This document shows positions 63,196 to 64,000 of a stretch of DNA of 64,000 nucleotides, one piece after another; position 1 is the first letter of the stretch, and every line of letters starts with the position of its first letter. A program made the position numbers and the translations under genes. This DNA comes from G965202665 sp965243835 (GTDB taxonomy: Bacteria > Actinomycetota > Acidimicrobiia > Spongiisociales > Spongiisociaceae). The notes under the pieces are model-generated. The model ran no database searches. It was not told the DNA's origin and saw nothing but the letters and a program-made list of their open reading frames with translations. Location: positions 310,001-374,000 of the forward strand of contig OZ251578.1 in NCBI GenBank assembly GCA_965243835.1, given 5' to 3'.

Positions 63196-63786
63196 ATGCG
63201 GGACTACGACCGGGCGGACGGGTTGGTGGTCGTGGACGTTCAGAACGACTTCGCCGACCCGGCCGGGGCTTTGTACGTGCCGCAGGCGGAGGCGCGGGTG
63301 GTCCCCGCCGTGAACCGGGAAGCGGCGGCGGCCGCGGCGGCCGGGGCGGGGGTTTTCTACTCGCAGGACTGGCATCCGCCCCGCACCCCCCATTTCGACG
63401 TAGACGGCGGACCATGGCCGGTGCATTGCGTAGCCGGGACCTGGGGGGCCGAGTTTCACCCGGGGTTGGCGAGGGCGGACGGCCCGGTGATCCGCAAAGG
63501 GATGGGCGGCGAGGACGGTTATTCGGCTTTCACGGTGGCCGACCCGCAGTCGGGGGAGACCGCCTCCACCGGTTTGGCGGAGATGTTGCGGGCGGACGGC
63601 CGGCGGCGGGTGGTGGTGACGGGCTTGGCCTTGGACTACTGCGTGAAAGCCACCGCCTTGGACGCCGCCGCCGCCGGTTTCGCGACGGCGGTGATTTTGG
63701 AGGCCGTTGCCGCCGTCAACCTGCGCCCCTCCGACGGAGACCGCGCCGTATCCGAACTAGTCGAGGCGGGCGTAGCCGTCCTCTGA
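63196..63786 (+). CDS. pncA: Nicotinamidase (isochorismatase family)
   Basis: 196 residues. Catalytic triad Asp14 (VVVDVQNDF), Lys101 (VIRKGMGG) and Cys149 (ALDYCVKATA), metal ligands in SQDWHPPRTPHF. It hydrolyses nicotinamide to nicotinate, the substrate of the divergent pncB. Confidence 0.94.
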   Translation: MRDYDRADGLVVVDVQNDFADPAGALYVPQAEARVVPAVNREAAAAAAAGAGVFYSQDWHPPRTPHFDVDGGPWPVHCVAGTWGAEFHPGLARADGPVIRKGMGGEDGYSAFTVADPQSGETASTGLAEMLRADGRRRVVVTGLALDYCVKATALDAAAAGFATAVILEAVAAVNLRPSDGDRAVSELVEAGVAVL

Positions 63787-64000
63787 CTCCCCGCCCGGTT
63801 TCCGCCCTTTAAGCGCGGATTCTTCCGCAGGCCTGATCGTCGCTTGGCCTCTCCTTGTTAGGGGAGGCGCGTTGCAAGATTCACCGTTGTTCGCCGCCGG
63901 CCCGGACCGGGTTTGGATGCCCCTGCTTCGGGCATTCGGCGGCCGCTGGGCAGCGTTTCTGCCGGGTCCGGGTTGGCGGCCTCTGGGAGACAATTTGACA
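63787..64000. other. Window end, non-coding as far as seen
   Basis: Contains an imperfect hairpin GCCTCTCC-TTGTTA-GGGGAGGC (about 63848-63869) that could terminate pncA but lacks a T-run, and ATGCCCC/GGGCAT further on. TTGACA forms the last six bases and might be the -35 of a promoter beyond the window. Confidence 0.35.

Noticed and set aside
63995..64000. TTGACA at the window end as a promoter
   Set aside because: No -10 or gene can be seen beyond the edge.

Overview
The window is high-GC, densely packed bacterial DNA with actinobacterial hallmarks. The block tRNA-Thr, tRNA-Met, rpmG, hadA/B-type dehydratase, tRNA-Trp, secE, nusG, rplK, rplA matches the mycobacterial order, and tRNAs do not encode CCA. 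GTG/TTG starts and apparently leaderless genes are frequent, and an SLH protein of actinobacterial style is present. An uncultivated actinomycete, perhaps Acidimicrobiia, is my best guess; the class is inference.

Layout. 1-8.5 kb: an oxidative catabolic cluster (FAD oxidoreductase, EamA permease, molybdenum hydroxylase large subunit, amidohydrolase, hydroxyacid dehydrogenase, aldehyde dehydrogenase) carrying copies of one LacI-type operator, next to a LacI-family gene cut by the window edge. 8.5-16 kb: htpX, three tRNAs, tuf with very odd codon use, rpmG, a fused HadAB-like dehydratase, an ECF sigma/anti-sigma pair, tRNA-Trp, secE-nusG-rplK-rplA. 16-21.5 kb: sulfurtransferase, 5'-3' exonuclease, small genes, then a SAM riboswitch plus a Cys-Cys leader peptide upstream of osmC and a flavin monooxygenase. 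21.6-28.1 kb: an AT-richer restriction-modification gene, a decayed oxidoreductase, rmuC, a PLD-domain gene, an SDR.

28.2-49.3 kb is a complete type I-G (formerly I-U) CRISPR-Cas locus: an array of about 170 repeats (36 bp, spacers mostly 35-39 nt), leader, cas2, cas4-cas1 fusion, a small Cas8-like protein, cas3 with a C-terminal HD domain, csb2 and csb1, all read leftward. The array records adaptation history: a spacer pair differing by one seed base, a pair of overlapping protospacers, a spacer whose acquisition duplicated the repeat plus 11 bp of its neighbour, and a leader-proximal end with very abnormal spacer lengths.

49.3-56 kb: nucleotidyltransferase, DUF4143 ATPase, tRNA-Lys, an unusual endonuclease IV-LigD polymerase fusion, an SLH remnant, a MerR regulator overlapping menF. 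56-60 kb: menD sits between decayed partial copies of its own 5' end (upstream) and 3' end (downstream). 60-64 kb: an MFS transporter, then divergent pncB and pncA (NAD salvage).

The most striking observation is inside the MFS gene: a 36-bp sequence is duplicated exactly around a 36-bp unique AT-richer insert. Both lengths match the CRISPR array, as expected if Cas1-Cas2 integrated a spacer at a non-CRISPR site.
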